Shown piece by piece: positions 16,629-25,834 of a stretch of 64,000 bases of DNA; the first letter of the stretch is position 1; every line of letters begins with the position of its first letter. Location of the stretch: contig JAFGND010000023.1 in the NCBI GenBank assembly GCA_016927185.1, positions 3,190-67,189 of the forward strand, written 5' to 3'. Both the position numbers and the translations under genes were made by a program. The stretch comes from Candidatus Coatesiibacteriota bacterium. GTDB taxonomy: Bacteria > JAFGND01. Below the pieces are notes generated by a model, which did not search any database, had not been told where the DNA came from, and worked only from the letters and a program-made list of their open reading frames with translations.

Positions 16629-18326
16629 ATGGATGTTTGTTTTATATATAATGGATCAGAAAAGAAACTTGAATGTGCAGAATATGCCTGGTCAAATATT
16701 GCAAACAGGGCAGGATTGAACTATCATATGAAACCTTTTTCAGGTACATTTCTTTCTTTTTGTTATGGAAATAAACCAGAAAATATTAGTAATAGCTATT
16801 TATGGATGCCATCTTGCAGCAACTGCTTTGAAAATGAGACTAAACTTGAATTAGCTGGGAATTTGACTTCCTCTTTTGCTAATGAAGAGATTCCCATTTT
16901 TTCTGAAATTCATGAAGTTACTGGAGAAATAATTGGAAGTATAAAAACAAAAACTGAATCAAATATAGTACCTGTATTGAGCAGGAAATCTTATAATGGT
17001 TTGGAATGCATATTTGCAGGATTTGATTTATTGAATGCTGTATTCTCCTTGCTTACTTTCAAAAACGAAGAAACAAGCAATAATGATGTTTTGAAAAGGC
17101 ATGATACAATGAAGCATATCTTAATAAAATCAAATATGAAAGAGATGCCTGTAATAGATATTTATGCAGAATTGATGAAGAAGCTTTTCTGGAATTTAGC
17201 TAAATCAAGAAGTTCAGTTTTTCTTATAAAAGGAATGTATCCAGGAAATCAGAAAGGAGCACTTATTATAACTCATGATGTTGATAGAATGGGTTATATA
17301 TACAAACAGCCTTCTTATTTACAGCTAAAAAGAATAACAAAAGCACTATTGAAAAAGGAAGTATTCAGCTTCAATGAATTGATTTCATCTATAAGAAATC
17401 CCTTGAAAGATCCATATTGGAAAATTGATGAAATACTTGGATGGGAAAAAGAAAAAGGGATTAAAGCTGATTATTTCTTTCTGGCAAATCCATCAGATCC
17501 ATTTTGCTACAGGTATGATATAAGAAAACCTGAATTAGGCAACAAGATAAATGAAGTAATTTCAAGAAATCATTCTGTTGGATTACATAGTTCTATTGAA
17601 GCTTTCAGCAGTCTTGAGCAATTGATAATGGAAAAAGAAATGCTTGAAAGAATATGTAACAAGAAAATCTCTAAAGTGAGGCAGCATTATCTATTGTTTG
17701 ATTATGGAAAAAGCCCAGAGAGATTTAAAGAAGCAGGTTTGAACATAGATGCAGGAATATCTTTTCATGATGAAACAGGTTTCAGGGCGGGAACAAGTTA
17801 CCCATTTAAATATTTCAACCATAATCAAATAACAGCATTTCCATTATCCTTGATGGATGGAGCTCTTCTTTTCAAGAAAGACATTGATCATTGGGATGAT
17901 TTTATTAGATTATTCAATTCAATATACAAGATGAATGGAATACATCACTGGTTGATACATCCAAGAACATGGTTTGAAGATGAGTTTAAGGGTTGGAAGG
18001 AATTTTTTAAAAAGGCATTCGAGTTTGCATATTCAAAACAGCTGTGGCAAGTAACACTAGATGAACTTGTAAATTGGCTGGAGAACAGAAATCTTGTCAG
18101 AATGAGTCATTTATCAACAAAACCTGATAGGTGGTTTATTTTAAATACTTGCAATGAGAAGATTCAAATGACTTTCAACGTTCTTTCTCAAAATGAATTT
18201 ACAATAGAATTATACAGAAATCAGGAAAGCAAACCATTCACAAGGGAGAGGAATTTTCAGTTGGAACTGAATGCAGGTGAAGAAATTATCATAGTAGCTA
18301 AGATTGGGAAGTCCTTAAATGCTTGA
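16629..18326 (+). CDS. Polysaccharide deacetylase-fold protein (DUF7033-type N-terminus)
   Basis: A 565-residue protein without a signal peptide. Residues 1-170 form an N-terminal domain often joined to this enzyme group. The deacetylase (NodB/CE4-like) barrel follows at about 210-480: ITHDVDRMGYIY carries the metal-binding HD pair, GLHSS the metal-ligand His region, then RQHYLLFD and a GFRAGTSYPF segment. It likely removes acyl groups from a cell-surface glycan, but family members of this long form are poorly characterised. It is a single-gene unit read away from the SPFH leader. Its last 29 bp overlap, tail to tail, the end of the MglA-like gene. Confidence 0.75.
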   Translation: MDVCFIYNGSEKKLECAEYAWSNIANRAGLNYHMKPFSGTFLSFCYGNKPENISNSYLWMPSCSNCFENETKLELAGNLTSSFANEEIPIFSEIHEVTGEIIGSIKTKTESNIVPVLSRKSYNGLECIFAGFDLLNAVFSLLTFKNEETSNNDVLKRHDTMKHILIKSNMKEMPVIDIYAELMKKLFWNLAKSRSSVFLIKGMYPGNQKGALIITHDVDRMGYIYKQPSYLQLKRITKALLKKEVFSFNELISSIRNPLKDPYWKIDEILGWEKEKGIKADYFFLANPSDPFCYRYDIRKPELGNKINEVISRNHSVGLHSSIEAFSSLEQLIMEKEMLERICNKKISKVRQHYLLFDYGKSPERFKEAGLNIDAGISFHDETGFRAGTSYPFKYFNHNQITAFPLSLMDGALLFKKDIDHWDDFIRLFNSIYKMNGIHHWLIHPRTWFEDEFKGWKEFFKKAFEFAYSKQLWQVTLDELVNWLENRNLVRMSHLSTKPDRWFILNTCNEKIQMTFNVLSQNEFTIELYRNQESKPFTRERNFQLELNAGEEIIIVAKIGKSLNA

Positions 18327-18888
18327 TAACTTCTTGTGCAACAAATTTGAAAGTCTCGAAAACATTTACGCCATCTGAGGCAACTGACAGAAAATATGGG
18401 ACAGAATACCAGTTAAGCTCTTTTTGTAAAATCTCAATATTCATTGCTCCTAGAAGATCCCTTTTATTATATTGTATAACGAAAGGAACAGATGTAGGCA
18501 GCATATTATATTCCTTGAGGTTAGCTTCAAGATCCAACATAGAACCAATATTGGCATCCAGTCTGTCTATTTGACTATCTGCAACAAAAACTATACCATC
18601 CACATTTCTCAGTATCAGTCTTCTGCTTGCAGTGAAATAAGTTTGACCAGGAACAGTATACAAATGAAATCTTACATTATAACCATTTATTGTAGCAAGA
18701 TTGAGAGGCAGGAAATCAAAAAATAAAGTTCTTTCGTGATCTGTTGCAAAGCTTATTAGTTTACCACCAATCTTTTCTCTGGTTATTTCATGGATTCTTG
18801 CTACATTAGTAGTCTTGCCTCCAAGACCAGGTCCATAATAAACAATCTTCGTATTAATCTCTTTAGAACTATAATTTATTACAGCCAT
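18298..18888 (-). CDS. MglA-type small Ras-like GTPase
   Basis: A 196-residue GTPase of the bacterial MglA family, which sets cell polarity or motility together with the roadblock-domain activator MglB. P-loop GPGLGGKTTN (about 19-28), a DFLPL switch region (about 58-62), the VPGQTYFTASRR switch II (with the PGQ form typical of MglA) and the YNKRDL base-recognition motif (about 140-145) are all visible. No mglB lies nearby. It follows the por operon on the same strand, separated by a hairpin, so it may be partly co-transcribed. The final 29 bp overlap the convergent deacetylase gene. The roles known in Myxococcus need not apply here. Confidence 0.88.
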   Translation of the reverse strand: MAVINYSSKEINTKIVYYGPGLGGKTTNVARIHEITREKIGGKLISFATDHERTLFFDFLPLNLATINGYNVRFHLYTVPGQTYFTASRRLILRNVDGIVFVADSQIDRLDANIGSMLDLEANLKEYNMLPTSVPFVIQYNKRDLLGAMNIEILQKELNWYSVPYFLSVASDGVNVFETFKFVAQEVIKHLRTSQS

Positions 18889-18900
18889 TTAATCTTCTAT

Positions 18901-18930
18901 CAGATGACCTGATTTTTACCAGGTCATCTG
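18901..18930. terminator. Perfect 11-bp stem hairpin between porB and the MglA-like gene
   Basis: CAGATGACCTG (18901-18911) and CAGGTCATCTG (18920-18930) are exact inverted repeats around an 8-nt loop. On the plus strand they are followed by AATTTTATT, and on the minus strand by a sequence poor in T. The hairpin could terminate plus-strand readthrough from the deacetylase gene, or act as a processing or attenuation point between por and the GTPase gene. Direction is uncertain. Confidence 0.55.
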
Positions 18931-18943
18931 AATTTTATTACTC

Positions 18944-19870
18944 CTACAAACTCTCAAGTTTTAGCAATTGTTCCCACTTCTTATCAACATGAGCCTGAAT
19001 TTTTTCCCTTATCTGTTCATTGCCCGGTTGAAATAGATGCTTGAATCGTCCTTGTAACTTAAGCCATTCGTCAACTGGTTTTTTTTCTTTGGGTTTATAA
19101 GTAATTTTATAAATTCCATCAACCACTTCATATAATGGCCAGAAGCAGGTTTCAACAGCTAATTTAGCTAGATGAATTGAGTCTGAATATGGAAATCTCC
19201 AGCCTAATGGACATGGAGAAAGAACATTAATGAAAGCTGGACCATCTACTGCCAGAGCTTTCTCCACTTTTTCTATAATGTCACTATAGTTATGAGGTGA
19301 TGATTGAGCAATATATGGAATATTGTGAGCTATCAGAATCTTTGTTAAATCCTTTGGATATTGCTGTTTTCCTGGGATAACCTTGCCTGCTGGACTAGTT
19401 GTAGTATCAGCACCATATGGGGTTGCTGAAGAGCGCTGGATCCCCGTATTCATATATGCTTCATTATCATAGCATATATACAGCATATTGTGACCACGTT
19501 CCATTGCTCCTGACAGACTTTGCAGTCCAATATCATATGTTCCGCCATCTCCTCCAAAAGCTATGAAATTTATTTTCTTGCTTATCTTGCCTTTTCTCTT
19601 CAAAGATCTGTAAGCTGCTTCAACTCCACTTACAGTTGCTGCAGAATTCTCGAAAGCACTATGAATATAAGGAACTCTATGAGAAGTAAATGGATAGATT
19701 GTTGTCACAACTTCCATACAACCTGTTGCAAATCCTACCACTGTATCTTTTCCTGCAGCAAGAAGAGCTTGTTTTATGATAACAGGTCCAGGACAACCAG
19801 CACATGCACGATGTCCGGGAGCTAGCAAAATCTCTCTTTCTGTGCTTATCTTCTTTAAATTGACAGCCAT
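18944..19870 (-). CDS. porB: Pyruvate:ferredoxin oxidoreductase beta subunit (TPP-binding)
   Basis: A 308-residue thiamine-diphosphate subunit. The TPP motif runs from GGDGGTYDIG to a downstream NEAYMNTG (about residues 108-144). Cysteines for the proximal [4Fe-4S] cluster are visible: CAGCPGP near 22-25, GC near 50 and CPLGW near 217. It works with PorA, PorD and PorG to oxidise pyruvate to acetyl-CoA, reducing ferredoxin. It is the last gene of porG-porD-porA-porB, 12 bp after porA. Sequence alone does not exclude a different 2-oxoacid, but the ATPYGADTT substrate loop and the subunit set favour pyruvate. Confidence 0.93.
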   Translation of the reverse strand: MAVNLKKISTEREILLAPGHRACAGCPGPVIIKQALLAAGKDTVVGFATGCMEVVTTIYPFTSHRVPYIHSAFENSAATVSGVEAAYRSLKRKGKISKKINFIAFGGDGGTYDIGLQSLSGAMERGHNMLYICYDNEAYMNTGIQRSSATPYGADTTTSPAGKVIPGKQQYPKDLTKILIAHNIPYIAQSSPHNYSDIIEKVEKALAVDGPAFINVLSPCPLGWRFPYSDSIHLAKLAVETCFWPLYEVVDGIYKITYKPKEKKPVDEWLKLQGRFKHLFQPGNEQIREKIQAHVDKKWEQLLKLESL

Positions 19871-19882
19871 TTCAATCCTCCT

Positions 19883-21061
19883 TTATCCACGAAGACCAAT
19901 AAATTGGACTGCTGGAAATTTTTCACCCTTAACAGCTTTTTCAAGATCACTAAAGGATATTCTCATTTCCGTTGGAGTAATGTCTCTTCCCCCAAGACCA
20001 TAGATATAATTCAAGACAGGAATATCTATTCCAGTTCTGAATAGTGCACTTTCCACTTCTACAAAAACGGGTCCGCCTTTAGCACCAAAACTGATAGATC
20101 TATCTAAAACCGATAATCCCTTGAGTTTCTTTACAGCAAGACGCAAGTCTTCTATTGGGAAAGGTCTGAAAGATCTTATCTTTATCATTCCCACTTTCTT
20201 GCCTTCATTTCTCATTTGGTCAACAAGATATTTTGCCGTTCCGGCAGTAGAACCAAGAGCAATTATTGCGAATTCTGCATCCTCCATTTTATGAAGTTCA
20301 AGCAAGTCATAATATCTACCTGACAAAGCTCCGAATTCTTTGCCTACATTCTTAATAACATCAGCTGAATTTTGCATTGCCTGATATTGCTGTCTTTTAT
20401 GTTCAAAATAATAATCCTGTAGATCCAGAGGTCCATATGTAACTGGATTATCAACATCAAGAAGAGGATATTTTGCAGTAAAGGTACCAACGAATTTACT
20501 TACTTCCTCGTCTTCCAGTGCTTCAACTCTTTCCATTACATGGCTTATTATGAAACCATCTAGTGTTATCATTACAGGTAGCATGACATCCTTGTTTTCA
20601 CCTATTTTTACTGCCTGGATTATATTATCATAAGTTTCCTGGGTATTTTCTGAAAAAAGTTGTATCCAACCGCTATCTCTGCACCCCATTGAATCAGAAT
20701 GATCACAATGTATATTTATAGGTCCTGACAAAGCCCTGTTAACAACTGGAGCTACTATTGGAAGCCTATATGAGGCTGCAATATAAACTATTTCCCACAT
20801 CAAAGCTAGTCCATTTGCTGAAGTTGCAGTCATTGCCCTTGCTCCTGCAGAGGCAGCACCAACAACAGCACTCATTGCGCTATGTTCAGATTCAACTGTA
20901 ACCATTTCGGTATCGACAAGACCATCTGCCACAAAACTGCTGTATGTCTGAACAATACCAGTTTGAGGTGTAATGGGATATGCAGCAACAACATCCGGAT
21001 GAACCTGGCGCATGGCTTCAGCTGCTGCATCAGCACCTGTTAAAGCTAATATTTTTGTCAT
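19883..21061 (-). CDS. porA: Pyruvate:ferredoxin oxidoreductase alpha subunit
   Basis: A 392-residue subunit. The N-terminal pyrimidine-binding domain shows GADAAAEAMRQVHPDVVAAYPITPQT and ESEHSAMSAVVGAASAGARAMTATSA, both hallmark blocks. The RALSGPINIHCDHSDSM loop follows. The C-terminal domain (about 250-390) contains AIIALGSTAGTAKY and the KIRSFRPFP segment. The length is typical of the four-subunit (archaeal/Thermotoga-type) enzyme. It sits 12 bp downstream of porD and 12 bp upstream of porB, each gap holding a ribosome-binding site. Confidence 0.95.
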   Translation of the reverse strand: MTKILALTGADAAAEAMRQVHPDVVAAYPITPQTGIVQTYSSFVADGLVDTEMVTVESEHSAMSAVVGAASAGARAMTATSANGLALMWEIVYIAASYRLPIVAPVVNRALSGPINIHCDHSDSMGCRDSGWIQLFSENTQETYDNIIQAVKIGENKDVMLPVMITLDGFIISHVMERVEALEDEEVSKFVGTFTAKYPLLDVDNPVTYGPLDLQDYYFEHKRQQYQAMQNSADVIKNVGKEFGALSGRYYDLLELHKMEDAEFAIIALGSTAGTAKYLVDQMRNEGKKVGMIKIRSFRPFPIEDLRLAVKKLKGLSVLDRSISFGAKGGPVFVEVESALFRTGIDIPVLNYIYGLGGRDITPTEMRISFSDLEKAVKGEKFPAVQFIGLRG

Positions 21062-21073
21062 CTCTGCCGCCTC

Positions 21074-21352
21074 CTATTCCTCTAAAACCATTTCAATACA
21101 TTTTTTTGGGCATTCCTTTGCGCAAACTCCACAACCCTTGCAATGAAAAAGATCTGTGTCTACAAGTTTTCCATCCTTGACTATTCTTGAAGAGTCTGGG
21201 CAGTACATCCAGCAGAATAGACAATGGATGCATTTTTCCATATCAGTTACAGGTTTGTAAGTTCTCCATGAGCCTGTCTCATATTTTATGCTGTTCCCTG
21301 CCTCAAGGATTAATCCACCTTCAGGTATATCTTTCCATCCGTTATTGGACAT
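21074..21352 (-). CDS. porD: Pyruvate:ferredoxin oxidoreductase delta subunit (2x[4Fe-4S] ferredoxin)
   Basis: A 92-residue ferredoxin-like subunit with two CxxCxxCxxxC-type clusters: CIHCLFCWMYCP (about 40-51) and CKGCGVCAKECPKKC (about 71-85). It relays electrons from the TPP site to external ferredoxin. The N-terminal extension (residues 1-35, with WKDIPEGG and TGSWRTYKPV) is characteristic of PorD. Its start overlaps the end of porG by 11 bp. Confidence 0.95.
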   Translation of the reverse strand: MSNNGWKDIPEGGLILEAGNSIKYETGSWRTYKPVTDMEKCIHCLFCWMYCPDSSRIVKDGKLVDTDLFHCKGCGVCAKECPKKCIEMVLEE

Positions 21353-21920
21353 GCTCCTTCACCTCCTCGAATGCGCGCTTGACAGCGTTTATATTGCCTT
21401 CAATAATTTTATCTGAGAATTTCTTTTCAAATTTCTTAGTTAAATCCTTAAGGAAAGGTTCTAAGGGCATTATTTTAGTCACTTTTATTAGTGCCCCAAT
21501 AAGAGGAGTATTTGGAAGTTCTCTTCCTATTGTTTCTTTGCTTATCTTGTTTGCATCTACTATGAATAAACTCCCAATATCCGTTTTCAGTAGTTCGCGA
21601 ATTTCCTTTCCATCTTTGCTTGAATTTATTAGAATTATTCCATCTTTTTTCAATCCGCTTGTTACTGGAATATTCTTGAGAAGGGTTTGATCCAGTATTA
21701 TTACAATATCTGGATACTCAACAGCGCTATGTATTGTTATCGGTTTTTCACTAATACGGTCATAGCTCCGCATAGGTGCTCCCATTCTCTCAGGACCATA
21801 CTCTGGAAATCCCTGAGCAAATTTTCCTTGATGTATGGCAGCTTGAGCTAATAAGTCAGCAGCAGTCTTTGCTCCCTGACCTCCTCTGCCATGCCATCGA
21901 ATTTCCAACATTTCTTTCAT
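21342..21920 (-). CDS. porG: Pyruvate:ferredoxin oxidoreductase gamma subunit
   Basis: A 192-residue subunit with the family start EIRWHGRGGQGAKTAADLLAQAA (opening near residue 6). FPEYGPERMGAPMRSYDRIS follows, and an NTPLIGALIKVTK segment lies near 130-145. It is the promoter-proximal gene of the por operon. AAAGGAGGG precedes its ATG. The 164-bp gap upstream (21921-22084) separates it from the DUF202 gene and should contain the promoter. I could not pick a convincing -35/-10 pair there. Confidence 0.95.
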   Translation of the reverse strand: MKEMLEIRWHGRGGQGAKTAADLLAQAAIHQGKFAQGFPEYGPERMGAPMRSYDRISEKPITIHSAVEYPDIVIILDQTLLKNIPVTSGLKKDGIILINSSKDGKEIRELLKTDIGSLFIVDANKISKETIGRELPNTPLIGALIKVTKIMPLEPFLKDLTKKFEKKFSDKIIEGNINAVKRAFEEVKEHVQ

Positions 21921-22084
21921 TTTTTCCCTCCTTTTAGGGATGAACTAAATGGTTAAGACACCTGTTTTTTGAAGTAGGCAATTTAGGTCAAGAGAAAAGG
22001 ACTATTGATCTTGGAAAAGCTAAGATTTGATGTGAATATGTGGATAAAAATCATTTCATTATTATGAAACGCTCTTCAGCTATC

Positions 22085-22348
22085 TTATTTGTTTTCTTCC
22101 ATGGTTTTCAAATGTGCTTTAACTTTATGAAACCGAACAAACCCAATTATTAAAACAATAATGCTGATTCCTACGAAATTCCATCCAAAAACAAAAAGTA
22201 CTACATCATTGAACAATCTCAGGCAAGCCAAAGCTGTTACAAGAAAAGCTAATGCGGTTCTTATATAAGCAAGCAAGTTTCTTTCTGAAGCAAGCCTTGT
22301 TCTGTAATGAGCAAGTTTGTCTCTAAGCAAAGTATCATTCTGAGTCAT
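22085..22348 (-). CDS. DUF202-family small membrane protein
   Basis: An 87-residue protein with the DUF202 (YidH-like) signature RTRLASERNLLAYIRTALAFL (begins near residue 16), followed by two further hydrophobic segments (about 45-72) and a charged tail. Inner-membrane location is expected and function is unknown in the family. It is a single gene, divergent from ruvB with about 110 bp between the start codons and upstream of por on the same strand. The start ATG is the only reasonable choice. Confidence 0.82.
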   Translation of the reverse strand: MTQNDTLLRDKLAHYRTRLASERNLLAYIRTALAFLVTALACLRLFNDVVLFVFGWNFVGISIIVLIIGFVRFHKVKAHLKTMEENK

Positions 22349-22457
22349 ATAGTAAATGGAACAAAATGAAACATTTCTAAATTAGTCAATATATTTATTG
22401 ATTTTGTCTAATCTCTTTTTATTGACACAATAAAGCATAAACTATCTTTTGTCATGC

Positions 22458-23492
22458 ATGAACGAACAACCAGCAAGAAAAAGAATTATAACTCCTGAGC
22501 AATTACCTGAGGACAGGAATCAACCATCATCAATCCGTCCAAGGTTCCTTGTTGAATATATAGGTCAGGAGCAGATCAAGGAAAATCTCCTTATAGCAAT
22601 AAATGCTGCAAAAGCAAGAAATGAAGTTCTTGATCACCTCTTGTTTTATGGTCCCCCTGGACTTGGTAAAACGACCCTTGCAAACATAATATCCAATGAA
22701 TTGAATGTGAAGTTTACAAAAACTTCAGGTCCTGCTCTTGAAAGACCTGCTGATTTAATGGGAATTCTTTCCAATCTTGAAGAAAAGCAGGTTTTGTTTA
22801 TTGATGAAATACATAGACTTCCCAAGATTGTTGAAGAATACCTTTATCCTGCTATGGAAGATTTCAAGATTGATTTTATTATAGATAAAGGTCCTTATGC
22901 AAGAACCATGGAGTTTGCATTAAAGAGATTTACATTAATTGGGGCAACAACAAGAGCTGGTAGTTTGACAAGAGCAATTAGAGAGAGATTTGGTATCTTT
23001 CATTCACTTGATTTTTATATTCCTTCTGAATTATCAACGATTGTAATGAATACTGCCAGAATATTAAATATTCCCATAGATGAAGAAGGAGCAAATGAAA
23101 TTGCGAAAAGATCTCGTGGTACTCCCCGTGTTGCAAACAGGCTTCTTAGAAGGGTAAGAGATTATGCTGAGGTAAAGTCTAATGGATATATATCCTGTGA
23201 AATCGCAAATCTCTCTCTTGAATTGCAGGGTATAGATAATCTTGGACTGGATAATCTTGACAGGAGATTTTTGAAAACAGTAATAGATATCTATCAGGGA
23301 GGACCGGTAGGTATAGAAGCAATTGCTGCTACCTTGAATGAAGATATAGATACACTCCTGGATGTTGTCGAACCTTATCTATTGAAACTAGGCTTCGTAA
23401 TAAGAACAAAAAGCGGCAGGAAAGCTACTCCTGATTCATATACACATCTTGATTTATTGAAAAAACAAGAAGAGAATCAAGAATTATTATAA
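22458..23492 (+). CDS. ruvB: Holliday junction branch migration helicase RuvB
   Basis: An AAA+ motor of 344 residues from the ATG at 22458; a TTG at 22449 would add three residues. Walker A GPPGLGKTTLA (about 70-80), Walker B LFIDEIHRL, sensor 1 GATTRAG, the arginine finger in RAIRERFG, and the winged-helix domain (GTPRVANRLLRRVRDYAE onward) are all intact. It drives RuvAB branch migration during recombinational repair. ruvA and ruvC are not in the window. No good Shine-Dalgarno is seen, and a TTGACA at 22422 lies just upstream, so a short leader is possible. The stop shares a base with the next start. Confidence 0.96.
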   Translation: MNEQPARKRIITPEQLPEDRNQPSSIRPRFLVEYIGQEQIKENLLIAINAAKARNEVLDHLLFYGPPGLGKTTLANIISNELNVKFTKTSGPALERPADLMGILSNLEEKQVLFIDEIHRLPKIVEEYLYPAMEDFKIDFIIDKGPYARTMEFALKRFTLIGATTRAGSLTRAIRERFGIFHSLDFYIPSELSTIVMNTARILNIPIDEEGANEIAKRSRGTPRVANRLLRRVRDYAEVKSNGYISCEIANLSLELQGIDNLGLDNLDRRFLKTVIDIYQGGPVGIEAIAATLNEDIDTLLDVVEPYLLKLGFVIRTKSGRKATPDSYTHLDLLKKQEENQELL

Positions 23493-25834
23493 TGAAGCGA
23501 TTAGCGAAATTGATAAAAAAACCAGTTTTACTGGTATCAATTATAAGCATCTTTATCTTGTTCTTTTATACTCCATATTATCTTGGTGATTTTGAAAGAA
23601 TAGCAGCAGATATCTCGGTTATACATTTACCATTCTACAAGCTTTTTGCAGATAATCTTTATAATGGCAATAGAATATACTGGACTCATCTTATTGGAGG
23701 TGGCTATCCCATTTCAGGAGATGGCCATACTGGAGTTTTCAATCCTGTAACGAATGTTATTTTTTACTTTCTAAAGTGGCAAACTGGATTAAAACTTGTT
23801 TTTTTCTTGTTCTTGTTCCTTGCCTGGCTTGGAATGTATAAATTTCTTGTATCTATAGGGATCTGCAAGAGGTTATCTATACTTGGAGGAGCTGCCTGGA
23901 CCTTTTCAAGCTATATGCAAAGTGTACAAATTACATTAGTTATGGTAGAATCACTAGCTATTCTTCCATGGATGCTCTTTCTGACACATGAGTTCAACAA
24001 GAAGAAACATTACTATTTATTTATCTGGTTATTAATTGCTTCAGCAATACAATTTCTTTTTGTTCACCTACAGACAGCAGTTTATAATACATCATTCATG
24101 ATTTTTTTCTTCCTGTTCTCGAGAAAAGGGGAAATAGCAAGCAAGAAAAGATGGTTATATCTTCTTATACTTCTTGCAGGAATAGCAATAATTGCATCAC
24201 CTCAATTATATTCTTCTTACAAATTAAAAATGATTTCAAGCAGAGCTTATGGATTACCACTCAAGATAGCATTATTGGGAGCACCAGGTTTGGAATTACT
24301 TTATACATTGTTTTCTCCATTTATCCTTTTTCCATATTTTCACAGCTTTCCATGGGAAATATCTCCGGAAACATCATGGATGAGATATTTGATTCAGGCT
24401 TCAGTAATATATATAGGAATAATTCCCTGGTTTGGTTTTTTTTATATGCTTATTATAAAGAGAAACAGGATCAACAATTTTTTCCTCTTATCTGCTATTA
24501 TTGCACTCTCTATGGTTTGGGGAAGAATTAATCCATTATACTGGTTATTGCTTAAATTACCTGTTTTCGATAATTTTGGAGGTACAAGTAGATTCATTCC
24601 ATATTTCCTCTTCTCTATAATAACAATTGGTTTTACTGGATGGAATGAGTATCTAACAGATGAAAAAGATAAGCAGTTTTTTCATAAAGCTGCTTTCTAT
24701 TCCCTTATGATCTATTCGGGTATTTTGCTGATACTTAAGGGTTTATCAGGGAGTAAATTACTTAGCATGATGGAATTGCCAGGATTTCTTCAAAACCAAA
24801 TCTTAAGATTGAGCTTTCATTTTGATTATAAGATGATAATCTTTCCATTAATAATACTTGTTTTATTAACTATTATCCTATATCACAAGTATAAGTATAA
24901 AATCTCGAACATAGCTTTTCTTTCTATGCTATCATTTATATTTTTTATTGATATTTCATATAATTGGCTTGGGTATACAATCTATTTTCCCTCAAAGGAA
25001 TATGAAAAAGGTCCTCCTTCTGCAAGATTTTTAAACATGGATACTTCTCCTTTCAAGATGCTATCTCTAGGGACTCTGGTACATTGTATATCAAATATTT
25101 CACTCCTGCCACCTTCATCCTCAACATTCTGGGGGATCTCTTCTGACAGACCAATGATGGTTTTAACACAGCAAAGATATAGGGATATTTATGAAAAAGC
25201 TTTCAATAAAAGAATTGAATCTCTAATTGGAGATATAAGTTTCTCTAACAAGAATATTCTTGATATTTCCAGTGTGAAATATATTGTATCTCCTAAATCT
25301 TTGTATGATAAGAATTTAAAATTGGTTTATCATCATGATCAGGTTTGGATTTATACCAACAATGTTGCTGAAGAAATCCCTTATTTTGTGAGTTCTATCA
25401 AGTATGTAAAAAATGATTTTGAAGCAATGAATGTGATTTTCAGCGAAAATTTCAAACCAAGAGAGGAAGCAATTATAATTGTTCCTTCAAGCAAACAACT
25501 TGTTGAGAATACTGGAAAAGGCAGAATAAGAGAGTTCAGGATAATCCCAAACGGATTTGAAGCAAAAGTTGTAACTGATAGCAAATCTTTACTGGTTTTT
25601 CCATTTGTTTATAGCAAAGATTTCGAATCTAATTATCCCTTACAACAAGTTCAATATTGCTATACTGGCATTTCTCTTCCGAAGGGAGAGCACTTTATAA
25701 AAGTACTGTACAGAGAAGTTTTATCTGAATATCTGTTTTTAATGTCAACTATAGCTCTTTCAATCCTTGTCCTTGTTTCTTTATTCTTGAGCTATTTAAT
25801 CAATTATAAATCAAATTTCCCTAGAATAAATTGA
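23492..25834 (+). CDS. YfhO-like GT-C membrane protein
   Basis: A 780-residue polytopic protein with about 12 membrane helices. The first extracytoplasmic loop carries DISVIHLPFYKL (about 41-52) and a GGGYPISGDGHTG stretch typical of YfhO/DUF6044-type GT-C proteins. A large soluble domain occupies about 500-735, with a final membrane helix near 750-770. YfhO-type proteins are thought to modify cell-envelope glycans or lipids with sugars. It is coupled to ruvB by TAATG. Its last 31 bp overlap, tail to tail, the Wzi-like gene. Substrate unknown. Confidence 0.72.
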   Translation: MKRLAKLIKKPVLLVSIISIFILFFYTPYYLGDFERIAADISVIHLPFYKLFADNLYNGNRIYWTHLIGGGYPISGDGHTGVFNPVTNVIFYFLKWQTGLKLVFFLFLFLAWLGMYKFLVSIGICKRLSILGGAAWTFSSYMQSVQITLVMVESLAILPWMLFLTHEFNKKKHYYLFIWLLIASAIQFLFVHLQTAVYNTSFMIFFFLFSRKGEIASKKRWLYLLILLAGIAIIASPQLYSSYKLKMISSRAYGLPLKIALLGAPGLELLYTLFSPFILFPYFHSFPWEISPETSWMRYLIQASVIYIGIIPWFGFFYMLIIKRNRINNFFLLSAIIALSMVWGRINPLYWLLLKLPVFDNFGGTSRFIPYFLFSIITIGFTGWNEYLTDEKDKQFFHKAAFYSLMIYSGILLILKGLSGSKLLSMMELPGFLQNQILRLSFHFDYKMIIFPLIILVLLTIILYHKYKYKISNIAFLSMLSFIFFIDISYNWLGYTIYFPSKEYEKGPPSARFLNMDTSPFKMLSLGTLVHCISNISLLPPSSSTFWGISSDRPMMVLTQQRYRDIYEKAFNKRIESLIGDISFSNKNILDISSVKYIVSPKSLYDKNLKLVYHHDQVWIYTNNVAEEIPYFVSSIKYVKNDFEAMNVIFSENFKPREEAIIIVPSSKQLVENTGKGRIREFRIIPNGFEAKVVTDSKSLLVFPFVYSKDFESNYPLQQVQYCYTGISLPKGEHFIKVLYREVLSEYLFLMSTIALSILVLVSLFLSYLINYKSNFPRIN

